This document shows positions 1 through 6,088 of a stretch of 17,106 bases of DNA, in pieces. The DNA comes from Bacilli bacterium (GTDB lineage: Bacteria > Bacillota_I > Bacilli_A > RF39 > UBA660), in contig JAQVNR010000025.1 of assembly GCA_028703035.1 (NCBI GenBank), forward strand, positions 1 through 17,106, given 5' to 3'. The translations under genes and the position numbers were made by a program. The notes under the pieces are model-generated. The model was not told the DNA's origin, did no database searches, and worked only from the letters and a program-made list of their open reading frames with translations. The first letter of the stretch is position 1. Each line of letters opens with the position of its first letter.

Positions 1-201
1 ATATTTTAGCATAAAAATATATTAATTAAATAGATTCAATAAAAAATAAGCTTAGTTTTGGCTAATAAAACTAGAAATTTAAATTTATTTTAACTATTTT
101 CCCCTAAAACTCTTTACACTAACATTTAGGACTAGGCTTTTGTTTTTATTTATGTTATATTTAGATTATAAAAATACACAATAATATTAAGGAGTGAAAT
201 T

Positions 202-1038
202 ATGAGAAATGTATTTATGTTTTTATTAGCTGTTGTGCTTATTCCAATTAATGTTAATGCTGAATTTGCTGCTTCTGAAACTTTTAATGTTGGAGATAAA
301 GTTAAGGTGCTAGTATCAGAGGCCAGTGAACCAGATGGGCACAGTTTTATAGTAATTAAACCAAGTGATGCAAATGATTCTTTTGTTTGGCTGATTTTAA
401 ATGAAAATGTTATGGATCAGTATGGTCAGGCAATAACTGTCTTTGATGAGAGAATACCAGATGAGCATGAAGATTTAACTGTTTGGGAACATACGATTGC
501 ATATGAAGTTTTACAAAATGCAACTAAGTCGTGGAAACCACGAGCTGAGGTTGTAAGACTACTTCAACTTCAAGATTTTATTGATTTGGGTTTTACTAAG
601 AATGAGACAACTGGTGAATATGAGATTATGGGAAATCACAGATATCTTGCGCCAATAGTATTATCGGCAGGATATCCAACTATGGAAACTCCTAGTAGTG
701 CTTATAATTACTGGACAATGATATATGATGAAGAAGCAGAAGAAACTTCGGTATTTGCAGTTGTGTTGAATGAAGATTATGCTGGTGATACACTTACACC
801 ACTAGCGTATGTTAGATCACATAATATTACTTCAATTACTGATAATTATGAATTTGTTTTAAGACCAGTTATTAAAATTGATAAAAAATATCTTGAATGT
901 TTTGAAGATGTTACAACAACAGTCTCAAGTCCTCCAACTGCTGAGGTGAAGATGCCTTTTGAAGTTGTTGGCTTAATAGTAGTAGCTGGAGTTGCTTACT
1001 TACTTATTAAAAAAAAAGAATTCTTTAATAAAATTTAA
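202..1038 (+). CDS. Exported surface protein with C-terminal membrane anchor, unknown function
   Basis: This 278-residue protein has a clear signal peptide (residues 1-20, ending V-N-A before Glu21) and a C-terminal hydrophobic stretch (about 251-268) followed by a Lys-rich tail. It should therefore be exported and held by its C-terminus. The tail looks like a sorting signal, but I see no LPXTG motif. The ectodomain has a beta-rich N-terminal part (about 25-70) and a second part (about 140-230) containing Y-N-Y-W and ending L-R-P-V-I-K-I. That ending recalls the 'RPVI' repeat module of many uncharacterised Bacillota surface proteins; this is resemblance from memory. The ATG has a good site, AAGGAGTG (190-197), and a terminator follows directly, so it is probably a single-gene unit. 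I assign no enzymatic function. Confidence 0.85.
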   Translation: MRNVFMFLLAVVLIPINVNAEFAASETFNVGDKVKVLVSEASEPDGHSFIVIKPSDANDSFVWLILNENVMDQYGQAITVFDERIPDEHEDLTVWEHTIAYEVLQNATKSWKPRAEVVRLLQLQDFIDLGFTKNETTGEYEIMGNHRYLAPIVLSAGYPTMETPSSAYNYWTMIYDEEAEETSVFAVVLNEDYAGDTLTPLAYVRSHNITSITDNYEFVLRPVIKIDKKYLECFEDVTTTVSSPPTAEVKMPFEVVGLIVVAGVAYLLIKKKEFFNKI

Positions 1039-1058
1039 GGCTTAATGCCTTTTTTTTC
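1037..1058 (+). terminator. Intrinsic terminator after the surface protein
   Basis: The stem AAGGC (1037-1041) pairs with GCCTT (1047-1051) across a 5-nt loop and runs into a T tract. The stem starts inside the stop codon of the gene at 202-1038. It is short but has the standard shape. Confidence 0.65.
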
Positions 1059-1072
1059 TTTAGGAAGTATTA

Positions 1073-1078
1073 TATAAT
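1073..1078 (+). promoter_or_regulatory. Possible -10 element for the amidase gene
   Basis: A perfect TATAAT lies 20 bp before the amidase ATG. The position 17 bp upstream holds only the T tract of the preceding terminator, so there is no good -35 hexamer. The terminator just before it makes a promoter here likely. Confidence 0.35.
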
Positions 1079-1098
1079 AAGAAAGAAAGTAGGAGAGT

Positions 1099-2805
1099 AT
1101 GAAAAGAATTGTTATTTCATTCATAGCAGTATTATTAACTTTCATAGGAGTTACTTTTGCTGTGTCGGCAATTATTTTAAATAGTGATAAAATATTAAAT
1201 AATTTTAGTATAATAAATGTTGATAATGTTGCTCATACTTTTAATATTAACTTTGAAAAAGTTGGCGCGGCTAATTATTATGAGATTGTAGTTTATAATG
1301 ATTTAAATATGGAAGTATATTCTAAAACAATTAATAAAACAAACGCGAGTATTGACTTAGAAATGATTAAATACAATGAGGAATATAAAATAGTTATCTA
1401 TGCTTATGATAAACTTGGTGCTAGTATTAGTAATAATAATCCTTATACTTTTACTTATACAGAACCTACTTTTGGTTTAGAAAATGATTTAATACTTGTT
1501 GATGATAAAGATTATAAAGTTTTAATTGATGGAGAAATAAATAAAAAAAATTATTTAATTAGATTATTAGATAATGGTAATAAATTAGAAGAAGAAAAGT
1601 TAGTTGATAATTTTTATGTAATTGATAATAAATATTATAGTGGTTTAGAGAAAAAAATTGATGTTGAAATAATTGATGGTAATGTAGTTATAGCGAAAAT
1701 GTCTTTATATAATAAAATAAGTCCTGTAAGTGATATTGTTATAAATACACCAGAGAATGAGGATATTCTTGATTATAATGATATTACATTAACTTATACT
1801 GGTGGAGATAACGCAACTAGCTATATTCTTGAAATATATAATGGTGATAGATTAATTAAAGAGTCAGTAGTTAAAAGAAATAAATGCATAATAGCTTCTA
1901 GTCTTTTAGAGAAAGCTCAAAACTATACGATTAATGTTAAAGCATTATATAAAGACTATGAAGAACATACTAAAGTAGGTAGTGTATCTTTTACAATGAA
2001 TGAAAAAGACACTTTAAAGCCGGTTTATATTGATTATAATCCTAAATATATTAAATCTGGTACTGAAGTTGTTTTACATAATCCTAACGATGATGGTACT
2101 ATTTATTATACTGTTGATGGAAGTGATCCGGTAGTTAGTGGTAATAAATATACTGGTGGTATTATTATAAACGGTAATATGACTTTAAAAGCGGTTATTA
2201 TGGAGCCAAATAAAAACAATAGTATTGTCAGTGATTTTGATTTTAATGTTGATTCGAAAAAGAAATATTCGGTTTATTTAAGTCCATCTAATCAAGATGG
2301 TAATTTAGGAGTAGAAAGCACTGGTTATACTAATGAAGCAAAAGAGATGAATGATTTAACTAATTATTTAGAAAAAAGACTTAAAGATGCTGGGGTTGTA
2401 GTATATCGTAATAGTCCTTTAGGGAATATTAATTTATGGGTTAGTGATTCTCGTTATTATGGAGTAGATTTACACTTTGCTATCCATTCTAATGCAAGCA
2501 TTAATCATGATAAATATGGAATTGAAACTTGGATAAATGAAGAGGCAAGTAAAACTTATAGTTTAGCAAATTTAATTCAAAATGCTCTTCTTAGCATATA
2601 TTATAATGAGGATGTGGATGCAAATAGAGGAGTAAAATATGCGAATGGTTCTTTGGCAGAAGTAGGAGATGCTGTTTCTTTTGGAATATTGGTCGAAGTA
2701 GCTCATCATGATGAAGAGCAAGATGCTGCTTGGATAATACAAAATAAAGAATTTATTGCTAATAAGATAGCAGATGCAATTATAAAATATTTTGGCATTA
2801 ATTGA
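1099..2805 (+). CDS. Secreted or membrane-tethered N-acetylmuramoyl-L-alanine amidase with FN3-like and chitobiase-C-like domains
   Basis: The 568-residue protein begins with a signal peptide or signal anchor (residues 1-27). Two fibronectin-III-like beta domains follow (about 35-120 and 210-300). Next is a module like the chitobiase/beta-hexosaminidase C-terminal domain (about 305-385; G-T-I-Y-Y-T-V-D-G-S-D-P is typical). A C-terminal Amidase_3 domain (about 390-568) should cut the MurNAc-L-Ala bond of peptidoglycan outside the cell. In that domain Glu413 (T-N-E), His463 (A-I-H-S-N-A) and Glu533 (L-V-E-V) fit two zinc ligands and the catalytic Glu. The first motif, normally D-P-G-H-G-G, reads S-P-S-N-Q-D (395-400), so the usual His is Asn398. 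The site AGGAG lies a few bases before the ATG. The nearby gpsB and rodZ fit a wall-remodelling role. Amidase fold is confident; substrate is inferred. Confidence 0.85.
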   Translation: MKRIVISFIAVLLTFIGVTFAVSAIILNSDKILNNFSIINVDNVAHTFNINFEKVGAANYYEIVVYNDLNMEVYSKTINKTNASIDLEMIKYNEEYKIVIYAYDKLGASISNNNPYTFTYTEPTFGLENDLILVDDKDYKVLIDGEINKKNYLIRLLDNGNKLEEEKLVDNFYVIDNKYYSGLEKKIDVEIIDGNVVIAKMSLYNKISPVSDIVINTPENEDILDYNDITLTYTGGDNATSYILEIYNGDRLIKESVVKRNKCIIASSLLEKAQNYTINVKALYKDYEEHTKVGSVSFTMNEKDTLKPVYIDYNPKYIKSGTEVVLHNPNDDGTIYYTVDGSDPVVSGNKYTGGIIINGNMTLKAVIMEPNKNNSIVSDFDFNVDSKKKYSVYLSPSNQDGNLGVESTGYTNEAKEMNDLTNYLEKRLKDAGVVVYRNSPLGNINLWVSDSRYYGVDLHFAIHSNASINHDKYGIETWINEEASKTYSLANLIQNALLSIYYNEDVDANRGVKYANGSLAEVGDAVSFGILVEVAHHDEEQDAAWIIQNKEFIANKIADAIIKYFGIN

Positions 2806-2824
2806 CGAATAACTTTACTTATTT

Positions 2825-2838
2825 ATAATAGCTATTAT
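2825..2838 (+). repeat. 14-bp perfect palindrome in the amidase-gpsB gap
   Basis: ATAATAG followed by CTATTAT is a perfect palindrome 19 bp after the amidase stop. A TTTACT (2814-2819) precedes it and a TATAAG-like stretch (2839-2844) follows. It could be an operator in a weak promoter for the small frame at 2859 or an mRNA 3'-end hairpin. No T tract follows, so it is not a standard terminator. Confidence 0.4.
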
Positions 2839-2858
2839 TATAAGAGTAGGTGATGATA

Positions 2859-2951
2859 ATGGAAGAAATATATAATGAATTACTTGATAAATTAAAGGTC
2901 TTTACTTTAAATTATACTGAAATAGAAATTATGACAAAATTAGATAAGTAA
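2859..2951 (+). CDS. Possible small protein, 30 residues
   Basis: A 30-codon frame starting M-E-E-I-Y-N-E-L-L-D-K and ending at TAA (2949-2951) sits between the amidase gene and the gpsB promoter. Its support is an AGGTGATG stretch (2848-2855) just before the ATG, which matches the extended anti-Shine-Dalgarno sequence. The product would be charged, helical and soluble, with no membrane segment. I recognise no family. It could also be a chance frame in AT-rich DNA. Confidence 0.35.
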   Translation: MEEIYNELLDKLKVFTLNYTEIEIMTKLDK

Positions 2952-2960
2952 GGCCATATC

Positions 2961-2989
2961 TTGACAAAATCATCTAATAATAATACAAT
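2961..2989 (+). promoter_or_regulatory. Strong housekeeping promoter for gpsB-rnpB
   Basis: TTGACA (2961-2966), a 17-bp spacer and TACAAT (2984-2989) make a near-consensus SigA promoter. The expected transcript start is near 2996, about 20 nt before the gpsB ATG. As I find no convincing promoter inside gpsB, it probably also supplies rnpB and perhaps rodZ-pgsA. Confidence 0.85.
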
Positions 2990-3016
2990 ATATGAAGTAA
3001 GAAGGTTGGTTTTAAT

Positions 3017-3343
3017 ATGATGAATGATAAATTGTTTTTAACTCCTCAAGAAATTTTACAAAAAGATTTTAAAATTGATGCCAGGGGATATAGAATGCAA
3101 GAAGTTGATAAATTTCTTGATATGATTATCAGAGATTATACTGAATTCTTACAAGCAATAAAAAAACTAGAACAAGATAATCTTAATTTAATTGATGATA
3201 ATAAGAAGCTTCAAGCTGAGTATCGTAAATTAAAAACTAGTATTTCTCTTCATGAAGAAGAAAGACCTAGTAATGTTACAACAGTTGATCTTTTAAAGAG
3301 AATTAGTTCTTTAGAAAAGATAGTTTATGGAAGAGATGAATAA
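3017..3343 (+). CDS. gpsB: Cell division regulator GpsB (DivIVA family)
   Basis: GpsB is a small cytoplasmic coiled-coil adaptor that links peptidoglycan synthases to the septum and side wall. This 108-residue protein has the diagnostic N-terminal DivIVA-type block: L-T-P-Q-E-I-L, K-D-F, then R-G-Y and E-V-D-K-F-L-D (about residues 8-35). A coiled coil follows (about 40-78), and a short C-terminal helix ends S-S-L-E-K-I-V-Y-G. Length fits GpsB rather than the longer DivIVA. The ATG at 3017 is followed at once by a second ATG (3020); an AAGG (3002-3005) precedes both. The gpsB-rnpB order is the one known from Bacillus. The stop codon TAA (3341-3343) is also the first three bases of the rnpB P1 strand. 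Confidence 0.93.
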   Translation: MMNDKLFLTPQEILQKDFKIDARGYRMQEVDKFLDMIIRDYTEFLQAIKKLEQDNLNLIDDNKKLQAEYRKLKTSISLHEEERPSNVTTVDLLKRISSLEKIVYGRDE

Positions 3344-3692
3344 TATCTAGGTAAATGCTGCATTATTAATGTAGAGGAAAGTCCATACTCGCAAAGTCTG
3401 AGATGACTTTAGTGTTTGCGCTAAGGGAAAAAATAACCTTAGGTAGCTTTTAGCTAACGGCTTTGAAATAACCTGTTAAATGGTTAGATTAGATGTAAAA
3501 GTGCCAAAGAGACGAGTATACTTGGAAACGAGTATAGTGGAACGTGGTAAACCCCGCAAGCGAGAAACCCAAATTTTGGTAGGGGAATCTTTCAAAGTAA
3601 AATGAAACTGCGAAAGAAGCTTTATTTAAAGCTAGATAAATGTTTACCGCCTTACTTTTAGTAAGGTACAGAATATGGCTTACAAGATATTA
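3341..3692 (+). ncRNA. rnpB: RNase P RNA, type B-like
   Basis: This is the catalytic RNA of RNase P, which matures tRNA 5' ends. Conserved blocks are present in order: GAGGAAAGTCC (3374-3384), AGTGCCA-like sequence near 3500, GTGGAACGTGG...AAACCC with GGTAGGGGAA (about 3538-3587), and ACAGAATATGGCTTAC (3668-3683). TAATATCT (3341-3348) pairs perfectly with AGATATTA (3685-3692) as helix P1, which sets the ends; true ends may lie a few bases outside. A T-rich tract follows. The arrangement matches the Bacillus type B RNA, but at about 350 nt it is shorter: the 3' region has only one small hairpin (3650-3666) where Bacillus has a longer P19-type extension. It starts inside the gpsB stop codon. 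Confidence 0.95.
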
Positions 3693-3724
3693 TTTTTTAT
3701 TTCTAAAAAAGGAGTGATCAGTGC

Positions 3725-4198
3725 TTGACTGAGATAAGTGAAGTGCTAAAATGCACAAGAGAATCATCAGGAGTTAGTCTTGATGAAGTTAGTAAAGATT
3801 TAGAAATTCCGCTCCTCGTGTTGGAGCAAATTGAAGAAGGAAATACTGGATCATTTAAAGATATTTTTCTTCTTAAAGAATATATTAGTGATTATGCTAA
3901 ATATTTAGGTTTAGATCCAGTTGAAGTAATAGATGAATTTAATGAATATATGTTTGAAATTACATCTAAAATACCGATGAAAGAAATTGAAAAAGCAGCC
4001 CGTGAGAAAGCTGAGGCAGAAGAAAATGAAGAAAGAGTTGCCTCACCTTATACAAAAGCAGCACCAAAGAGTAGTGATAAACAATTTGTTTTAATGTTAC
4101 TCTTAATAGTTGTATTAGTAATTTTAGCGGTTATTTGGAGTGTTAAACAAATTACTGTTGGCAATGTTACAACTAATATTATAAGTTATATTAAATAG
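3725..4198 (+). CDS. rodZ: RodZ-like cell-shape protein, short form
   Basis: RodZ couples the MreB cytoskeleton to wall synthesis. This 157-residue version has the cytoplasmic Xre-like helix-turn-helix domain (about residues 3-72; C-T-R-E-S-S-G-V-S-L-D-E-V is the usual first helices). A charged linker and one membrane segment follow (about 119-138). Only about 18 residues lie beyond the membrane, so the extracellular beta domain of longer RodZ proteins is missing. The start must be TTG (3725), because the GTG at 3721 meets a stop after two codons. A strong site AAGGAGTGATC (3709-3719) supports it. The position just before pgsA is the conserved Bacilli order, and the 8-bp gap to pgsA suggests one operon. 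Another HTH membrane protein is possible, but context favours RodZ. Confidence 0.8.
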   Translation: MTEISEVLKCTRESSGVSLDEVSKDLEIPLLVLEQIEEGNTGSFKDIFLLKEYISDYAKYLGLDPVEVIDEFNEYMFEITSKIPMKEIEKAAREKAEAEENEERVASPYTKAAPKSSDKQFVLMLLLIVVLVILAVIWSVKQITVGNVTTNIISYIK

Positions 4199-4206
4199 GA
4201 GGAAGT

Positions 4207-4797
4207 ATGAATTTACCAAATAAGATTACCGTAGGAAGAATGATTTTAGCAGTTATAGTAATTCTTTTATTAGTTTTCCCTTTTTACCAAATTGGAGTGC
4301 AATTCCCTAAATATTTAGTTTGGGGAAAAGTTATAGTTGATTTAAAATATGTAATAGCGGGAGTTTTATTTATTATTGCGGCCCTTACTGATTTTTTAGA
4401 CGGAAGTATAGCACGCAAGCACAATATTGTTACTGATTTTGGTAAAGTGATGGATGCAATTGCTGATAAAGTACTTGTTAATGGGGTGCTAATTGCTCTT
4501 GCTTATGATGGTTTATTGCCGATTATAGTGCCGATTGTAATAGTTACTAGAGATATAGCGGTGGACTCAATTAAGATGGTAGCTGGGTCTAAAAATGTTG
4601 CAGTTGGGGCATCTATTTGGGGAAAAATAAAAACAGTCTTTATGATGGTTGGTATTTCAATGATCTTTTTCTCAAACTTACCATTTGAATTATTAAATAT
4701 ATCACTTGGAAATTATTTAGTATTTATTGCAACTATTCTTTCGGTATTTTCAGGAGTTCAATATTTTATCTTAAATAAACAGTATTTAACTGAATAA
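4207..4797 (+). CDS. pgsA: CDP-diacylglycerol--glycerol-3-phosphate 3-phosphatidyltransferase
   Basis: This integral membrane enzyme makes phosphatidylglycerophosphate from CDP-diacylglycerol and sn-glycerol-3-phosphate, the committed step to phosphatidylglycerol. The full CDP-alcohol phosphotransferase signature is present near residues 66-88: D-G-x2-A-R-x8-G-x3-D-x3-D (D-G-S-I-A-R ... G-K-V-M-D-A-I-A-D). The N-terminal L-P-N-K-I-T-V-G-R is typical, there are several membrane segments, and 196 residues is normal. A GGAGG site just before the ATG lies at the end of rodZ, suggesting coupled translation. A terminator follows at once. Phosphatidylglycerol is also the glycerol-phosphate donor for the LTA synthase encoded at 8763-10670. 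Confidence 0.95.
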   Translation: MNLPNKITVGRMILAVIVILLLVFPFYQIGVQFPKYLVWGKVIVDLKYVIAGVLFIIAALTDFLDGSIARKHNIVTDFGKVMDAIADKVLVNGVLIALAYDGLLPIIVPIVIVTRDIAVDSIKMVAGSKNVAVGASIWGKIKTVFMMVGISMIFFSNLPFELLNISLGNYLVFIATILSVFSGVQYFILNKQYLTE

Positions 4798-4823
4798 ACA
4801 GCTAATAAATAGTTGTTTTTTTT
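4797..4823 (+). terminator. Intrinsic terminator after pgsA
   Basis: AACAGCTA (4797-4804) pairs with TAGTTGTT (4810-4817) over eight base pairs with one G-T pair. The loop is 5 nt, and a T tract follows to 4823. It closes the gpsB-rnpB-rodZ-pgsA unit. Confidence 0.85.
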
Positions 4824-4827
4824 ATGT

Positions 4828-4854
4828 TTTGACAGATTTTGAAAATCTGTCAAA
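4828..4854. repeat. 27-bp perfect inverted repeat upstream of recA
   Basis: A 13-base arm, TTTGACAGATTTT, is followed by one G and its exact reverse complement. The right end overlaps the LexA-like box by four bases. Each arm contains TTGACA, on opposite strands, but I find no matching -10. No T tract follows, so it is unlikely to be a terminator. An operator or an mRNA or DNA hairpin is possible. Confidence 0.7.
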
Positions 4855-4864
4855 CATTTGTTTG
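4851..4864 (+). promoter_or_regulatory. LexA (SOS) box of recA
   Basis: CAAACATTTGTTTG matches the Gram-positive LexA/DinR consensus CGAAC-RNRY-GTTYG at 12 of 14 positions, with symmetric CAAAC and GTTTG arms. It ends 9 bp before the recA -35 element. LexA repression of recA is well established in Bacilli; that this site works so is inferred. lexA itself is not in the window. Confidence 0.7.
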
Positions 4865-4873
4865 TAAAAAGTG

Positions 4874-4902
4874 TTGACAAAGTAAAATTATTATAATAAA
4901 AT
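4874..4902 (+). promoter_or_regulatory. recA promoter
   Basis: TTGACA (4874-4879), a 17-bp spacer and TAAAAT (4897-4902) form a good SigA promoter. A TATAAT (4892-4897) overlaps it but has no -35 at a proper distance. The expected start near 4909 leaves only 11-15 nt before the TTG/GTG start codons of recA. Confidence 0.75.
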
Positions 4903-4919
4903 GGATATAGCAAGAAAGA

Positions 4920-5972
4920 TTGGTGAAAAACTTGAAGACAAGTTTAAAGGAAAAAGACAAAGGTAAAGGCAAAGAAAATAATAAAGATAAAGCTTTAGAA
5001 CAAGTCCTAGCTGATATTGAAAAACAATTCGGTAAAGGAGCAATAATGAAGTTAGGCGGAGTAGATCATTTAGAAGTTGAAACAACTTCATCAGGATCTT
5101 TAACTCTGGATTTAGCTTTGGGAGTAGGAGGATATCCAAAGGGCAGAATTATAGAGATTTTTGGTCCGGAATCTAGTGGTAAAACTACGGTTGCACTTCA
5201 CGCAATAGCTGAGGTCCAAAAAGCCGGAGGATGTGCTGCATTTATTGATGCTGAGCATGCGCTAGATCCTGTTTATGCAAAAAAACTTGGAGTAGATATC
5301 AACGAACTTTTATTAAGTCAACCAGATACCGGTGAGCAAGCATTAGAAATATGCGAGGCTTTAGTTCGTAGTGAGGCAGTTAGTATTGTTGTAATTGACT
5401 CAGTAGCTGCCCTTGTTCCTCAGGCTGAAATTGATGGCGAAATGGGTGATTCACACATGGGATTACAAGCAAGACTGATGAGCCAAGCATTAAGAAAATT
5501 ATCAGGAACGATTAATAAAACTAAAACCACGGCAATATTTATTAATCAGCTAAGAGAAAAGTTAGGAATTGTATTTGGAAATCCGGAAACAACCCCAGGA
5601 GGACGCGCTCTTAAATTTTACTCAACAATTAGACTAGATGTTAGAAGAGGTGAGCAAATAAAGATTGGGGACTCGATTGTTGGCAATAAAATGAATATTA
5701 AAGTTGTGAAAAATAAGGTTGCACCTCCATTTAAAACTGCTTCTCTTGATTTAGTTTATGGAGAAGGCATTAGTAAAATGGGTGAAATAGTTGATATTGC
5801 CTCAAGCCATAATATTATCAATAAAAGTGGAGCATGGTTTAGCTATAATAGTGAAAAAATTGGTCAAGGTAGGGAGAATGTTAAGCAATATCTAAAAGAT
5901 AATCCCAAAATAGCCGCAGAAATTGAAAAGAAAATAACAGAAGTTTATAAAACACCTGATAAGAAAGAGTGA
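4920..5972 (+). CDS. recA: Recombinase RecA
   Basis: RecA forms ATP-dependent filaments on single-stranded DNA for strand exchange and for triggering LexA self-cleavage. The conserved core starts at D-K-A-L-E-Q. Walker A G-P-E-S-S-G-K-T is at residues 82-89, Walker B contains V-V-I-D-S-V, and the loop-2 region and the F-I-N-Q-L-R-E-K segment are intact. Length is 350 in this frame. The start is uncertain: no in-frame ATG precedes the core, so TTG (4920) or GTG (4923) is used, preceded by a weak AAGAAAG. This gives a Lys-rich extension of about 16 residues over the usual N-terminus. An ATG at 4901 in another frame overlaps the -10 and cannot be on this transcript. cinA, commonly just upstream, is missing. 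A weak A/T-rich hairpin near 5970-5989 may terminate it. Confidence 0.95.
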   Translation: MVKNLKTSLKEKDKGKGKENNKDKALEQVLADIEKQFGKGAIMKLGGVDHLEVETTSSGSLTLDLALGVGGYPKGRIIEIFGPESSGKTTVALHAIAEVQKAGGCAAFIDAEHALDPVYAKKLGVDINELLLSQPDTGEQALEICEALVRSEAVSIVVIDSVAALVPQAEIDGEMGDSHMGLQARLMSQALRKLSGTINKTKTTAIFINQLREKLGIVFGNPETTPGGRALKFYSTIRLDVRRGEQIKIGDSIVGNKMNIKVVKNKVAPPFKTASLDLVYGEGISKMGEIVDIASSHNIINKSGAWFSYNSEKIGQGRENVKQYLKDNPKIAAEIEKKITEVYKTPDKKE

Positions 5973-6016
5973 AAATAAGCTTTTTTTCATTATAAAACTT
6001 AGAAAAAATATTTTCC

Positions 6017-6045
6017 TTGCAAAAAAGACAAATAAATTTTATAAT
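6017..6045 (+). promoter_or_regulatory. rny promoter
   Basis: TTGCAA (6017-6022), a 17-bp spacer and a perfect TATAAT (6040-6045) give a strong promoter with a start near 6052. A small hairpin, TGTAG (6051-6055) with CTACA (6066-6070), falls at the very 5' end of the expected transcript. Confidence 0.8.
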
Positions 6046-6088
6046 AAGAGTGTAGTTTAATAAATCTACATAAAAATGGAGGGAAATT

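Noticed and set aside
1..201. Promoter for the first gene, such as TGTTATATT near 153-161
   Set aside because: An extended -10 is conceivable, but there is no -35 and AT-rich matches are common; I see nothing else firm in this stretch apart from the ribosome site at 190-197.
4829..4857. Extra recA promoter using the TTGACA in the inverted repeat
   Set aside because: The -10 position holds AAACAT, and the promoter at 4874-4902 is far better.
4891..5139. Minus-strand open frame opposite the start of recA
   Set aside because: It lies wholly over recA and its promoter, is Leu-rich with no domain, and is the mirror of the Lys/Asp-rich recA codons.
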